Part shown: in pieces, positions 1 through 9,653 of the stretch
Position numbering within the stretch: the stretch's first letter is position 1
How the letters are laid out: every line of letters begins with the position of its first letter
Assembly: GCA_008690995.1 (NCBI GenBank)
Contig: VRMN01000019.1
Location: 62,001 to 126,000, forward strand
DNA length: 64,000 bases
Origin: Porphyridium purpureum
Lineage: Eukaryota > Rhodophyta > Bangiophyceae > Porphyridiales > Porphyridiaceae
Direction: 5' to 3'
The notes under the pieces: model-generated
What the model was told of the DNA's origin: nothing
Database searches by the model: none
Seen by the model: the letters and a program-made list of their open reading frames with translations, nothing else
Position numbers and translations under genes: made by a program

Positions 1-751
1 GCCCTGCTGATACTTTGGGTCATGCTCAAGTTAGTCTGAGAAGTGCGGGCGCGACTGCTTCTATGGATTTGGCTCAAAGGTACAGTCTGGCTATGACGTG
101 CGTTCTGACAAAGTGTTGTGAGTATTTTCGACATTTTCGCTTCCAAAGACGAATTGCATTTGTCGCAAAAATCACGGGTTGCGTCCCGGAAGGAGTTCTT
201 CAGATTGCACGGAGACAAATCGGTACCACGTCCGCCAGCCGTCTAGCCACGGGCGTGCGCAAGCACGAGCACGGAGCGGTATGCTATTACCCTCAGGCGC
301 TCACCTTGTGCTTTGCAAAAGGTGTTTATCTCCACGCAATAAAAGTCTTATCTATCTCCTTGCCTCGTCCGACACTTTGACCTCCGAAGGCAAGTACGAC
401 GGCTATGCTATACAGGCGAGAATGCACTATTCAAACTGATCCTGTCGGGTAGACAAGATTATGACTGGAAAATCATGACACTAGAAGGGAATATGAGATC
501 GAGCGCAGCCAACAGCGTTTTCACCACCAAACGCCCAAGAAGACTGAGAGGGTCCAGTGCTACTAGTAAAGCACCTTTTACCATACGCCTATGTGTCAGA
601 GCCTCTAACTAAAACTCTACGCTACATCCCACAGAGCTGCCTGCTCGGTCCGGCTTAAGTACCTTCTCCCGAGCCTCGGACTTCTGCTCGCGTGCGGGTT
701 TCGGATGGTGTTGGCGTTCGAACCCGGCACGTATGCGAAGTGCGGCCGTAT
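1..751. other. Left edge without a recognised gene
   Basis: Short frames are open here on both strands but none shows a domain or hydrophobic pattern that I recognise. A GTTCGAACC string near 716 resembles the B box of a pol III promoter, but the flanks do not fold into a tRNA T-arm and I see no matching A box. The stretch is probably intergenic or old transposon sequence leading into the A-tailed repeat that follows. Confidence 0.4.
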
Positions 752-908
752 CGGCTAATGGCCGCCCGGAGTGGTTTCGAAAACATACCTCCTTTCGCTG
801 TACCCCGAACCGATATTAAGTACAGCTTGGGGAGTGACAGGACGACCTGGTTTCTTCCACGTAACAGCATTTAAAAAAAAAAAAAAAACAAAAAAAAAAA
901 AAAAAAAA
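752..908 (+). repeat. Dispersed A-tailed repeat, copy 1
   Basis: About 120 bases here match the stretch at 28831-28967, by eye roughly four bases in five identical over the two best blocks (GGTTTCGAAA...TCGCTGTACC and AGCTTGGGG...ACAGGACGA). This copy ends in 16 A, one C and 19 A (873-908); the other copy also ends in a short A run. A shared body with A-rich 3' ends is typical of SINEs or 5'-truncated LINEs copied by target-primed reverse transcription. No internal tRNA-like promoter could be established, so the family is unassigned. Confidence 0.6.
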
Positions 909-910
909 CC

Positions 911-1123
911 GGTTCGAAATTGGTGCTTGTCAATGAGGCCTATACCTCGAAAACGTGCAGCGCGTGTGGAACCGTAAACGCGAACCTGGGCGGCGCCAAG
1001 ACTTTTAAATGTCGCTCCAGCGCGTGCGGAGCGGTCATGGACCGCGACATCAGCGGCGCAAAGAACATTTTATTGCGCAATCACAAAGCGCTGGGGATTT
1101 CGGTCCCCAGCATTGGAGCCTGA
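911..1123 (+). pseudogene. C-terminal fragment of a TnpB/Fanzor RNA-guided nuclease
   Basis: About 67 residues match the end of TnpB (IS605 OrfB) and its eukaryotic Fanzor relatives: YTSKTCSACG, a second Cys pair (CRSSACG) completing the four-Cys zinc finger, then DRDISGAKNIL, the RuvC-III block with its catalytic Asp. The frame is open leftwards through LVLVNEA and Lys codons into the poly-A tract, but the N-terminal part and the RuvC-I and RuvC-II blocks are absent; the A-tailed repeat abuts the break. The family is carried by DNA transposons and cuts DNA with a guide transcribed from the element end. This is a decayed relic, not a working nuclease. Confidence 0.8.
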
Positions 1124-1162
1124 CCCTACTGGGCAAACCCGGTGCACAGTGTCTCGGGACAC
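1090..1162 (+). ncRNA. Two hairpins at the end of the Fanzor fragment, possible guide-RNA scaffold remnant
   Basis: GCTGGGG at 1090-1096 pairs perfectly with CCCCAGC at 1105-1111 across an 8-base loop, inside the last codons. GTGTC at 1149-1153 pairs with GACAC at 1158-1162 across the tetraloop TCGG, 25 bases past the stop. TnpB and Fanzor guide RNAs commonly overlap the 3' end of the coding sequence and run to the element end, so location and form fit a scaffold remnant. That reading is inference from position only. Confidence 0.3.
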
Positions 1163-1371
1163 CGCCAAACTTGATGTTCGGATCAGGCGTCGGCTTCCGG
1201 CAAAATTGTTTAACCCTGACAGAGAGCTGCAGCATGCTACAAAATGAAGGAGGATTGTCTGGGGAATTGAAATATCATAGACGTGATTTTTTGATTTGCG
1301 TGTACATACGATTGACGAAAATGTGGAGCGGTTCGAGTCACTTGAAAATTTCAGAGGAGCCAGCCCCTATT

Positions 1372-3750
1372 CTAGTTCTGGTCACCGCCGACCGAGTACC
1401 GCAGTAGACTGTATGTCATGGCAAGCGTCAGCGAGATGAGTGTGACTAGCGGACCGACCTTCAGCCATCTGATGAAGGAAATGGCGTGGCCCGAGCGGTT
1501 TGCAATACCGACAACGACCAGGTTGGCACTCGCACCGATGAGTGTCATGTTGCCGCCCAAGCACGCACCCAGCGCAAGTGACCAGATCAGTGGGTTGATG
1601 GGCAGCAGAAGTTCCGGGTCACGCGAGAGCTGCACGACCACGGGCACCATGGCGAGTGTGTAAGGAATGTTGTCCAGGATGCCCGAAATGATACCAGAAA
1701 CCCAGATAAAGATCACGATCGCCACGGTAAGCTGCTGGCTTTGATCGACGCTCTTGATCCAACCGGCGATCACGTCACCGATCCACGCGATAAGGCCCAT
1801 CTCTGCGAGCGACTCGATGGTGATGAACAAGACAATAAAGAAAAGCAGCAAGTCCCACTCGACCGACTCCATCGTGTGATGCAAGTCATGCGGTTCGCTC
1901 AGCAGCATCAGCCCCACGGCTCCTGCCAACGCAACCCACGGCGCATGCACGTGGTGCACGGGCTCTGTGAAGAACAGGATGATGACTGATGTAAAGACGA
2001 TGCCGCACTTGGCCAGCAGCACCTTCTTTCGGATGCGGTACTCCTTCTTCATCTCTTCGACGTCCAGAAAGTCGGCGTCGGCCGCAAACTCCTTTCGGTA
2101 CCACCAGCGCACGAAGAAAATGCACACCAGGAAGATCACAATCACGATCGGTGCCAGATTGACCAGGAAGTCCACAAAGCCGACGTACTCGGAGAGCGCA
2201 GTGCCAATGATGATGTTCGGCGGGTCTCCGATCATCGTCGCGGTTCCACCAATGTTGGAAAAGATCGCCTCTGAAATGAGGAATGGCACCGGGTCGATTT
2301 TCATGGCCGTGCAGATGTTGATGGTCACGGGCGCGATAAGAAGCACGGTTGTCACATTGTCCAAGAAGGCAGACAGAAACGCCGTGATCGTGCACAAAAT
2401 GTAGAACAGCCGTGTAGACTTGCCACCGCTCCACTGGTATGACAGCACGGCCATGTATTCGAAGATCCCCGTGGTGCTCAGGACGTGCACGATGATCATC
2501 ATGCCGAATAGGAGCACAATCACGCCAGAGTCAATGTGCGCCCACGCATCCACGAGACTGGGCGCCTTGTCGAAGATAACGAGGAAGAAGATGGCAATGA
2601 ACATGGCCATAAACGCAGAAAGCGTGCGATGCACCACGTCAGTCATGATGAGAATGAACAGAAAGATCAGGATGAGCCCGGCAATCACCACCTGGTGGCG
2701 GCCAATGGCCTGCGACTGGTGGGAGTGAATGATCACACCAATGGGCGTTGGCGAGTTTGTACGCACCAGCACCACAGGCATCTGCTGCTCCGGATTCGTA
2801 ATGGACGCCAGCTCGGACGTCTTGAATTCCACCAGCAGCGCAAAGTCCTCAAACTTTGACTCTTCGTACACGTCGTCGAGTGCGACAAAGTCTTGCTCTG
2901 GGTCGGCGCAGTTGTTCGCACAATATCCGGCTTGCGCCGACAGCGTCAAGTTTTGCGATTCGTCAACGGGCTCCTGCGCCCCCGCCACGCCAGAAAATTC
3001 GACGAAACTGAGTGATTTGTGCGTATCAAGCGGGTAGTAAAGGGGCTGCGCATCAGATACGCCGAACGTGTGCTTCCAGTCCGGATCGTGGTGCACGCCG
3101 GGTCCCAGGATGAAGATAGCCACCGCGATACCGACGCAGCATATGAATGTGATGGCCAGCATAATATAGTCGCGGCGACCAAACTCCTCGTCCAGCACAC
3201 CCTTGCCAAGCTCGGCCTCGAGCTCTGCTTCCACCTCGGCAATCTCTGCCTCGCGGTCCTCTCTACGCTTTAGGCGGTACATGGCAGTGTCCACACTCTT
3301 TCGACCGCTGATGATCGAGTCCTCCGAGTATGGCACCACGCTCCCGCTGGAGCGACGGTTCCGGAGCGTGGACGGCCGCGACACGCTGCTGTAGCGATGC
3401 CCGCTCGCGCTGGACGGCCGACTGGTCGCGCCAATGAGATTATCGGCGTCAGTGCCGCCATACTCGCCGGCGCCCTGCACATAGTCTGGCAGCACCTGCT
3501 GAATGGAGCGCCGGCCCGTGTGGTACTCTGCCACCTTGTTCCGGAGCTTGCGGCGCTCCGTCTCCTTCGGATCCTCGGGCGCCAACACACTCCCGAGCAG
3601 CGAGGGCCGCGACTGCGACGGCCGCGCAGACGACGGCCTGGACGCGTCGCCATGCTCGCCGAACCCTGCTGGCGCGGCATCATCAATCTCCACAATAATC
3701 TGCGGCGCGTCCTCGACATCGGCGTCTAGCCGGCTGGCCTTGTTCCCCAT
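1372..3750 (-). CDS. P-protein-like / CitMHS-type ion transporter
   Basis: The protein has 792 residues. A Ser/Arg-rich cytosolic N-terminus (about 190 residues) leads to one membrane helix (about 195-217), a lumenal or extracellular loop of about 130 residues, then a block of around ten helices. The block has hallmarks of the ArsB/NhaD/CitMHS superfamily as in the P protein (OCA2): GDPPNIIIG near 505, LDNIPYTLAMVP near 690 and GGNMTLIGASANLVV near the end. These hairpins form the ion and substrate site in the family; members are Na+-coupled or H+-antiport carriers, and the substrate cannot be told here. I start at the ATG of MGNKAS, which has G at -3 and +4 and is a plausible N-myristoylation signal; the open frame reaches 3774 only through a GTG. 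Its promoter probably includes the motifs at 4308-4396. Confidence 0.9.
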   Translation of the reverse strand: MGNKASRLDADVEDAPQIIVEIDDAAPAGFGEHGDASRPSSARPSQSRPSLLGSVLAPEDPKETERRKLRNKVAEYHTGRRSIQQVLPDYVQGAGEYGGTDADNLIGATSRPSSASGHRYSSVSRPSTLRNRRSSGSVVPYSEDSIISGRKSVDTAMYRLKRREDREAEIAEVEAELEAELGKGVLDEEFGRRDYIMLAITFICCVGIAVAIFILGPGVHHDPDWKHTFGVSDAQPLYYPLDTHKSLSFVEFSGVAGAQEPVDESQNLTLSAQAGYCANNCADPEQDFVALDDVYEESKFEDFALLVEFKTSELASITNPEQQMPVVLVRTNSPTPIGVIIHSHQSQAIGRHQVVIAGLILIFLFILIMTDVVHRTLSAFMAMFIAIFFLVIFDKAPSLVDAWAHIDSGVIVLLFGMMIIVHVLSTTGIFEYMAVLSYQWSGGKSTRLFYILCTITAFLSAFLDNVTTVLLIAPVTINICTAMKIDPVPFLISEAIFSNIGGTATMIGDPPNIIIGTALSEYVGFVDFLVNLAPIVIVIFLVCIFFVRWWYRKEFAADADFLDVEEMKKEYRIRKKVLLAKCGIVFTSVIILFFTEPVHHVHAPWVALAGAVGLMLLSEPHDLHHTMESVEWDLLLFFIVLFITIESLAEMGLIAWIGDVIAGWIKSVDQSQQLTVAIVIFIWVSGIISGILDNIPYTLAMVPVVVQLSRDPELLLPINPLIWSLALGACLGGNMTLIGASANLVVVGIANRSGHAISFIRWLKVGPLVTLISLTLAMTYSLLRYSVGGDQN

Positions 3751-4307
3751 TCCACGCGCCTCGCGCGCGCGCACGCTCGTGCGCCTGCCTCACACCTACC
3801 CGCACCACCGCGGCGCCGCTACCCACGCCCTTCGCACCACCGCAACAGCTCTCCTCCCCCGACCGCACGCACGACGTGTCGCCGATACACCTCTCCACCA
3901 AGCCACCGAGAAACCAACCACCAGCCTTGCAGTCTGCTTGTGCCCAGCTCTCCTTACACCTTCCTCGCCGTCCGCTCCTCCCCAGAAGACCACCGCGCGC
4001 GCAACCACTCTACCGACGCCGGACAATAACCTCAACCGCGCACGTCGCCGCGCCTTATCCTGCTGCCACCACGCCGCCACGCCGCCGCTTCTCTCCCCGC
4101 CGCGCGTTCACTGCCACTGCTTCTACCCACCCACCGCACTCCAATTAACGCCCGGCCGGTCGCCGCTCCGCACATCACGTAACGCGCGCCGAAAATATCA
4201 TAAAACAGCGTTACTTGTATAGTAACTATGCGCGTGCGCGACTCGGCTGTACAAAACGGGCGGGTTGCAGCGCTTCGCATTCCTCTGCAATGCATAGCTA
4301 TCAATAT

Positions 4308-4396
4308 TACTAAAAAGGCACATTTTAGTAGAGCGATGTAATTTGGGACGCGCTGGTGGAATGCGTGTGAGGGACAGGATGTACAGTGGGTACAGT
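4308..4396 (-). promoter_or_regulatory. CACTGTACC tandem pair plus TACTAAAA/TTTTAGTA inverted repeat
   Basis: Read on the minus strand, towards the transporter gene, two CACTGTAC copies sit back to back (4381-4396). About 50 bases closer to the gene lies a perfect inverted repeat, TACTAAAA (4308-4315) and TTTTAGTA (4323-4330). The same two elements recur in the same order and orientation at 6065-6166, 18866-18935 and 53331-53478. It lies about 560 bases before the start codon. Confidence 0.5.
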
Positions 4397-6064
4397 GCGA
4401 CACTTAAAGATTTGCGAACGGCTGCGCGTGCAGCTGAGCGCGGACGTGGCGGGGTGTGGAGCGGCGCGGTCTGCGCTGCGTGCGGCGTTGACGGTGCGGC
4501 TGGCGAGCGTGCGCTGCCGCCTCCGGTCGGCGCGGCTCGCGCGTTGCTCAGCTGTCGCGGGTGGAACGCTTGGCAAAGGGAGAGAGAGAGATATATATAT
4601 ATTTGCAGAAATGCAAGTTTGGCAGGGAGCAGCGCAGAACAGCGAGCGAGGGCGTGGCATACGCGCGACGTGGAGAGATGAGCAACAAGTCTGGTCTGTG
4701 GAGTTGGATGAGCGCGGCGTGCGGAGAAGAATCGTGAGAGGGGCGGCGTTGTATCTCGCAGCCGGTTTCGGAGCAGTTGTGCGGCCAACGTCACAAGAGT
4801 TGGCACTGGCATAGCTCGCTGATAAGCACGTCTCCACCCGTACAGCATGGTTTTCTGGTATTCGGGTTGGTCGTTGTTTCGTATGAGCACATAGATGTGT
4901 CGTACTTCCTGCAAAAGACATGCTCTTCCTGGACGCGTGGAAAAGCACTAAGAAGAAAGAATGACGCGTCAGCTTGGGTACAGAAAGCTGGGCGATGTAA
5001 ACGAGGCGACATCGTCAAGACTAGATGCAGAGACAATGGCGCTATTGAGAGACGTGCCGGAACAGATGTCATTTCGCCTTGCTGCTTTACTTGCTTGCCT
5101 TGCTATGAAGTGGTTCTTAGTCGGACCCAACAGGGTTCGCTAAAGACGGCCGGCTCGCTTCGTCCGACAGTGCGCGACTTGCTCCGCACAGACGACTCTG
5201 GTAAAGCGGACCTTGAGCGCACGTCGGTATACCCAGCATGCCACAGTGTAGATGTTGACCTGGTCGAGATGAAGGAGTGAAGGGTCGTGTGATTGTTTTA
5301 AAAGAAAGATGGACGGGTGGAAATAGAAGGCGTGGAAAAGGAAGGACACTGTGTTTCTGTACGGAAGACTGCAGTGGAAAGGAGGAGCATTCGTTCAAGG
5401 CTCGTGAGCTGCACTATCAAATGAGCAGGACTTCGTGGAATGTCAATTAACGCATGATATCATTCCATGTGATCCGTCCAACGAGCTGAAGTACCCTTTC
5501 CTTTCGACGCTATTGATGAAGCACGGAAAAAGTATATCGTTTTCCATTTCCGGAGGCTACGGACTGATGAGTTCCAAGCCGCGATACTTCCTCCACGCGC
5601 ACTGCTACACCGACTCTCCATTACGTTGCCTTCCGTCCACAGCACATTGCGCGCTTGAATCACCTCGCCTGTGACCGAAGACTACCGCAAAATCACTCGA
5701 ACGACAAACAGTGGCAATCCCCGCAGAGCCACGTCGAAGTATTTTGGCGTCTGAACGACTGTCCCGACGCGGCAACCATTGCTGTTTCCATTTTGACAAA
5801 GCGAAACTGTCTTTTCGACAACCGCTCTGCCGCATCATCAGCCACTGGATTGCATGGCACTAGCCAACGGCTATCCAGCATTTGCTGCCACCAGGCAGTG
5901 ACTGACCATACGAACCAAACCACACGCCTGGAGTCTTTCCTCCTTCCTGCTCACCTCCAGACCACTCGGCCCCGCAGACCACTCGGCACGCCTCATTCCT
6001 TTGTCATCCCACACCCATTCCGAGCAATGTGCATTCCAATGCAATGCGCATTCCGCGTCCTCTC

Positions 6065-6166
6065 ACTGTACCGCCACCCTGTCTGGCAATGCTGCAGTGC
6101 AACGACATCTCCAACCCCTCGCGCTCGATCGCCGCGTCGTTTCCATACTAAAACGGTGCCGTTTTA
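6065..6166 (+). promoter_or_regulatory. CACTGTACC element plus TAAAACGG inverted repeat
   Basis: ACTGTACC lies at 6065-6072. TACTAAAA (6146-6153) then opens a near-perfect palindrome, TAAAACGG at 6149-6156 and CCGTTTTA at 6159-6166, with a two-base centre. It sits about 570 bases before the malectin-protein start and is in the same orientation as that gene. Confidence 0.5.
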
Positions 6167-6732
6167 TGATTTACGGGCTCTTGGAATGGCGGAGCGAATG
6201 CGGTTCAACTGCGGACCGGTTTATCGGTTCAATTGCCAGTGGGAGGTGGCGGGCGGTGGCAGTTGAGCGAGGTCTTGATGTGGCATGTGGCGCGGCGCTG
6301 CGGTGCGGAGTGTCGCATGCGGCCATCATGTGCTACCGCTCACGCGCGCGTTCACGCGCCCGCGCACAATTGCGCCATGGCGTCTCAATGGCGTGTTTCG
6401 TGCTGCGCGCGTATGGGCACGTGAGGGCAGCGCTGGTTGCCAATGTGAAGACGGTCGCTATATCTGCGGGCAGTAGCCGTGCGATGGGTACAAGGAAGCG
6501 CGACCTGCGAATGCCGTCGTCGTGAGCTTATGAATATTGCGGCTCGTCGATTGAGGGTCAGAAAGCGTCTGTGTGCCCGTGCCTGCGCATTGTCCACGCG
6601 TGAGTGTAGAGCTAGAGAGCGACTGCGCGTTGGACAAGATCGACCAGGAGCCGGGCGAGTTCGTCGCTCCGAAGAGGTGGCATACAGCTGGAGCGCACCA
6701 GATTTGCAAGGAAGTAAGGTACTACAATTGCG

Positions 6733-8325
6733 ATGGCGCGACATGCAGCTTTAGCCCAAAGCGTGCACGCCTTGTGGATGGCGGCCGCGGCGGTGATTAT
6801 TGCAAGCTTGCACACTTCTCCAGTTCATGGCGCGCCGATTTCTAGCAAGGACGCCGCGCCCACCCCACAACAGCTGGGAAACATGATCATGACGGCAATT
6901 AATTTGGGCGGCGGCACTGTCGGTGGCTACATGGCGGAGCCAAAAGACCTGTACAAGGCAGATACTGTGCCGTACCTGCGTAAATTCTCGGTGTCCGGCG
7001 AAAAGGCCGAATTGATCTCACCTCCAGAGCTGCGCGACGTGCTGCGCAACCAAATGTCGTCGAAGAGCAACGAGGGGCTGTCGCTGCGCATCCCGGTAGA
7101 GGCCGGCGTGTACACCGTGCACCTTGTGTTTGCTGAACTGTGGGATGGCGCCTTTACGCCAGGCGCTCGCGTGTTCGATATCCGTGTCGGTACGTACATG
7201 TGCGGCGAACAGCTGGTGGCGAAGGACTTTGACGTGTACAGCGCTGCAGGCAACCGTGGTTACACCGGGGTGGTGCAGACCATCGAGAAGGTTGCGACGC
7301 GTGGCGGCATCAACATCCGGCTCAAGCCGAAGAAGCAGAACCCGATTCTGAACGCTGTGGTCGTAGAAGGTGTCAAGATGGACACAGCAGAAATCAACAT
7401 GGTTGGCTGTGCGGGCTACGGATCAGTGCTGCCAGAAGGAGCGCCAACTGCAACCACGGGTCGTGCGGCAGCAGACGATGCCAGCGCAGAGTATGCGGTG
7501 ATGCAAAAGCTGCGCGAGCAGGCACCCAAACACGCGCTGGCCATCAACGTAGGGAGCGCCGTAGCTGTGGGTCCGTTTGAGAGCGATCACGACAAGTGGT
7601 GGAACACACCGGCAAAGCTCGAAAATGTGGCGCTGCGCCGCTCGTTCTCGGTAGATGAGGCCAAGCTGGCACCTGGCCAGGAGCACGGAGCGGCTCTACG
7701 GACGCAGATTGCGTCAAATGGTGGCGCAAGCTTAGACATGCGCCTGCCTGTGGCACCAGGTGTGTACAAGGTGCACATGCTATTTGCTGAGCTGTGGGAC
7801 GGCGCGTTCACGCCGGGCATGCGCGTCTTTGACATTCGTGTCAACACAGATTCCTGCGGGGAGAAGCTTGTCAAGGCTGGCATGGACGTCTTTAGCGAAG
7901 CTGGACAGAAAGGATACACGGGTGTGGTCGAAACTGTGCAAGACGTGACCGCACGCGAGTATATCGACCTAAAGCTGGTGCCCAAGAAGCAAAACGCAGT
8001 GCTCAATGCGGTGTGGGTCGAGGGTGTCGAGCTCTCAGTCGATGAGGTCAAGGCCTTGGGTTGCTCGCTCGTGCCGAGTATGGTAGAGCGAAAGGACGCG
8101 AAGCTTCCTCAGTTTGGTATCGCAGCAATACGAGCTCCTTCTGTCGCAGGTGCAGCAGCACCGCCTTCTTTGGCCGGACGCGGCAAGACGGCGGAAGAAG
8201 CTACGGCGCAGATGCAGGCGACAAGGACTATCAAGCAGACAGAATCTGACAGCCTTGATGGATCAAGTGCAAGTGTTGGTCTAATACCTGAAGGGCCGAT
8301 CTTTCTGGATATGACAGTTGTGTAG
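6733..8325 (+). CDS. Secreted protein with two malectin-like domains
   Basis: The protein has 530 residues, starting at an ATG with G at -3 and +4. Residues 1-33 form a signal peptide (hydrophobic WMAAAAVIIASL, then VHGAP). Two copies of one domain follow (about 50-225 and 265-440), each with HLVFAELWDG/HMLFAELWDG, GxRVFDIRV, GYTGVV and LNAV.VEGV. This is the malectin fold, a carbohydrate-binding beta sandwich known from ER malectin and from plant receptor kinase ectodomains. There is no membrane helix, kinase or ER-retention signal, so secretion is likeliest, perhaps to the cell-wall polysaccharide. The roughly 90-residue C-terminal tail is low in complexity. The close match between copies suggests an internal duplication. 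The ligand is unknown. Confidence 0.85.
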   Translation: MARHAALAQSVHALWMAAAAVIIASLHTSPVHGAPISSKDAAPTPQQLGNMIMTAINLGGGTVGGYMAEPKDLYKADTVPYLRKFSVSGEKAELISPPELRDVLRNQMSSKSNEGLSLRIPVEAGVYTVHLVFAELWDGAFTPGARVFDIRVGTYMCGEQLVAKDFDVYSAAGNRGYTGVVQTIEKVATRGGINIRLKPKKQNPILNAVVVEGVKMDTAEINMVGCAGYGSVLPEGAPTATTGRAAADDASAEYAVMQKLREQAPKHALAINVGSAVAVGPFESDHDKWWNTPAKLENVALRRSFSVDEAKLAPGQEHGAALRTQIASNGGASLDMRLPVAPGVYKVHMLFAELWDGAFTPGMRVFDIRVNTDSCGEKLVKAGMDVFSEAGQKGYTGVVETVQDVTAREYIDLKLVPKKQNAVLNAVWVEGVELSVDEVKALGCSLVPSMVERKDAKLPQFGIAAIRAPSVAGAAAPPSLAGRGKTAEEATAQMQATRTIKQTESDSLDGSSASVGLIPEGPIFLDMTVV

Positions 8326-9653
8326 TTTGCTCGTCGTCGTTGTAAAATACTTCAAGGCATGAATAATGCGGATTGAAAGTGCACAAAGTTGGTTGAAATC
8401 CCTTGGCGCGTCGTTGAATATCACCAGCTTGCTCTGCACGAGGCTGAGTGAAGCTTATACCTGGTCCAACTAGGAAATGCTTGCGCCGAAGCCGGAAGCT
8501 TGCGCTGCATCGTTTTCAAATGGACTTTACATATTCATTGACTACAGCACCAGAGCGACCCTATATTGTCCGTTGTGTCATCAGTATCTGCATCCTGACG
8601 CAACTAGGTGCAGCCCATTATCAGAAGGTGCAGTGACGCAAAAACAGCATCCGCTTGAACGCTCGAGCATTGCTTGAGAAGACGGAACGAGCAGCAACCC
8701 GCCATTGAATCTTCGGCATGTACCTTCAAATTCTGTCTACACGACATGTCTGCACATGAGAATGCAAACCCTTCTCATTTCGGACGCAGGCTGACGAAGA
8801 ACTCGGCAACATGGGTCATGCGACGCGCCACACTCAGCTCCCTTTCGAAGCGCCACACTCAGCTCCCTTTTGAAGCGAAGAAGACGTGCCGAAAGGAGGC
8901 GTCTCAATCATGTTTTGCGGCCTCTTCTTCGCGTGCACAGCGGTTTTCAAACGCACGACAAGTGGGGCTTGCGGCCCTGCCCGTGCTTGTCCTCGAGCAC
9001 AGCACCAGGGATTGGCAGCGTGGCTAGGTCGCGTTGACCGTGATATCCTTACTAGTTGTCGGAGCGGTCGCCGTGCACGACTCACTCATATCCCGCGGTC
9101 AGCGCCAGGCCACACAGCCTTCGCAAACCGGCACATGTTACATCATTCTCCTGGAAGCTGAGTACTCAGCTCTTATTCGGCTGACCAGCACCTGCCAAAA
9201 CTCGGCGTGTCCCTCGCGCCGGAATGGAAAGGAACTATTCTGGCACATGCACATGTGCATCATCCTTCTGACCTGGTGGGCGCCTTCCGTTCCCCGGTCA
9301 CTTGTACTTGTCACCGTCAGGCCCCAAGCGGTGCCACCACAGCGCAAACAGCACAAAGCAGCCGTACGCGCCTCTCTGGTCGTACGCCATTTCCGGACGG
9401 CTACTCCGCTGCTCCTGTCTCACGCGACCGCCACGAACCATGACCGGACGCACCTCGCTCGCTCACGACTTGTTCTTGTCCTTGCCGCAAAACTCGCGTG
9501 GAACCTGTTCGTCGACAACTCGCACAAAGAGAGAGACAGAGAGCGCTGCGCGGCCATGGTGGATGAGAGCGAACGCCTTGCCTTGCGCTGCTGACTCCGT
9601 CTGAGACGGAATGACGTCTCGAGCTGGCCGTGACCGGTGCAAGCGGCGGCAAG
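8326..9653. other. Intergenic region, 1.3 kb
   Basis: I see no recognisable gene. The region holds the 25-bp tandem duplication at 8825-8874 and a short GA run at about 9526-9542, roughly 110 bases before the next gene. Confidence 0.6.
8825..8874. repeat. 25-bp tandem duplication
   Basis: GCGCCACACTCAGCTCCCTT and the five bases after it occur twice head to tail (8825-8849 and 8850-8874), differing by one base (C/T). It is probably a recent slippage or unequal-exchange product. Confidence 0.85.

Larger units (their letters stand above)
3751..6732. other. 3 kb intergenic region between divergent genes
   Basis: No frame here looks like a real gene. The longest (minus strand 4198-4914) is Arg/Ala/Thr/Pro rich without domain signature and crosses the promoter motifs. 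Contents: upstream motifs for the transporter (4308-4396) and the malectin gene (6065-6166), a GA run merging into (TA)n near 4580-4600, and GC-rich sequence next to the transporter start. Confidence 0.6.

Noticed and set aside
700-790. tRNA-like B box (GTTCGAACC) and GTTTCGAAA strings
   Set aside because: The arms flanking the loops do not pair as a T-stem and no acceptor stem or A box could be placed.
4198-4914. 238-residue minus-strand frame
   Set aside because: Low-complexity Arg/Ala/Pro composition from GC-rich DNA, overlaps promoter motifs, no domain.
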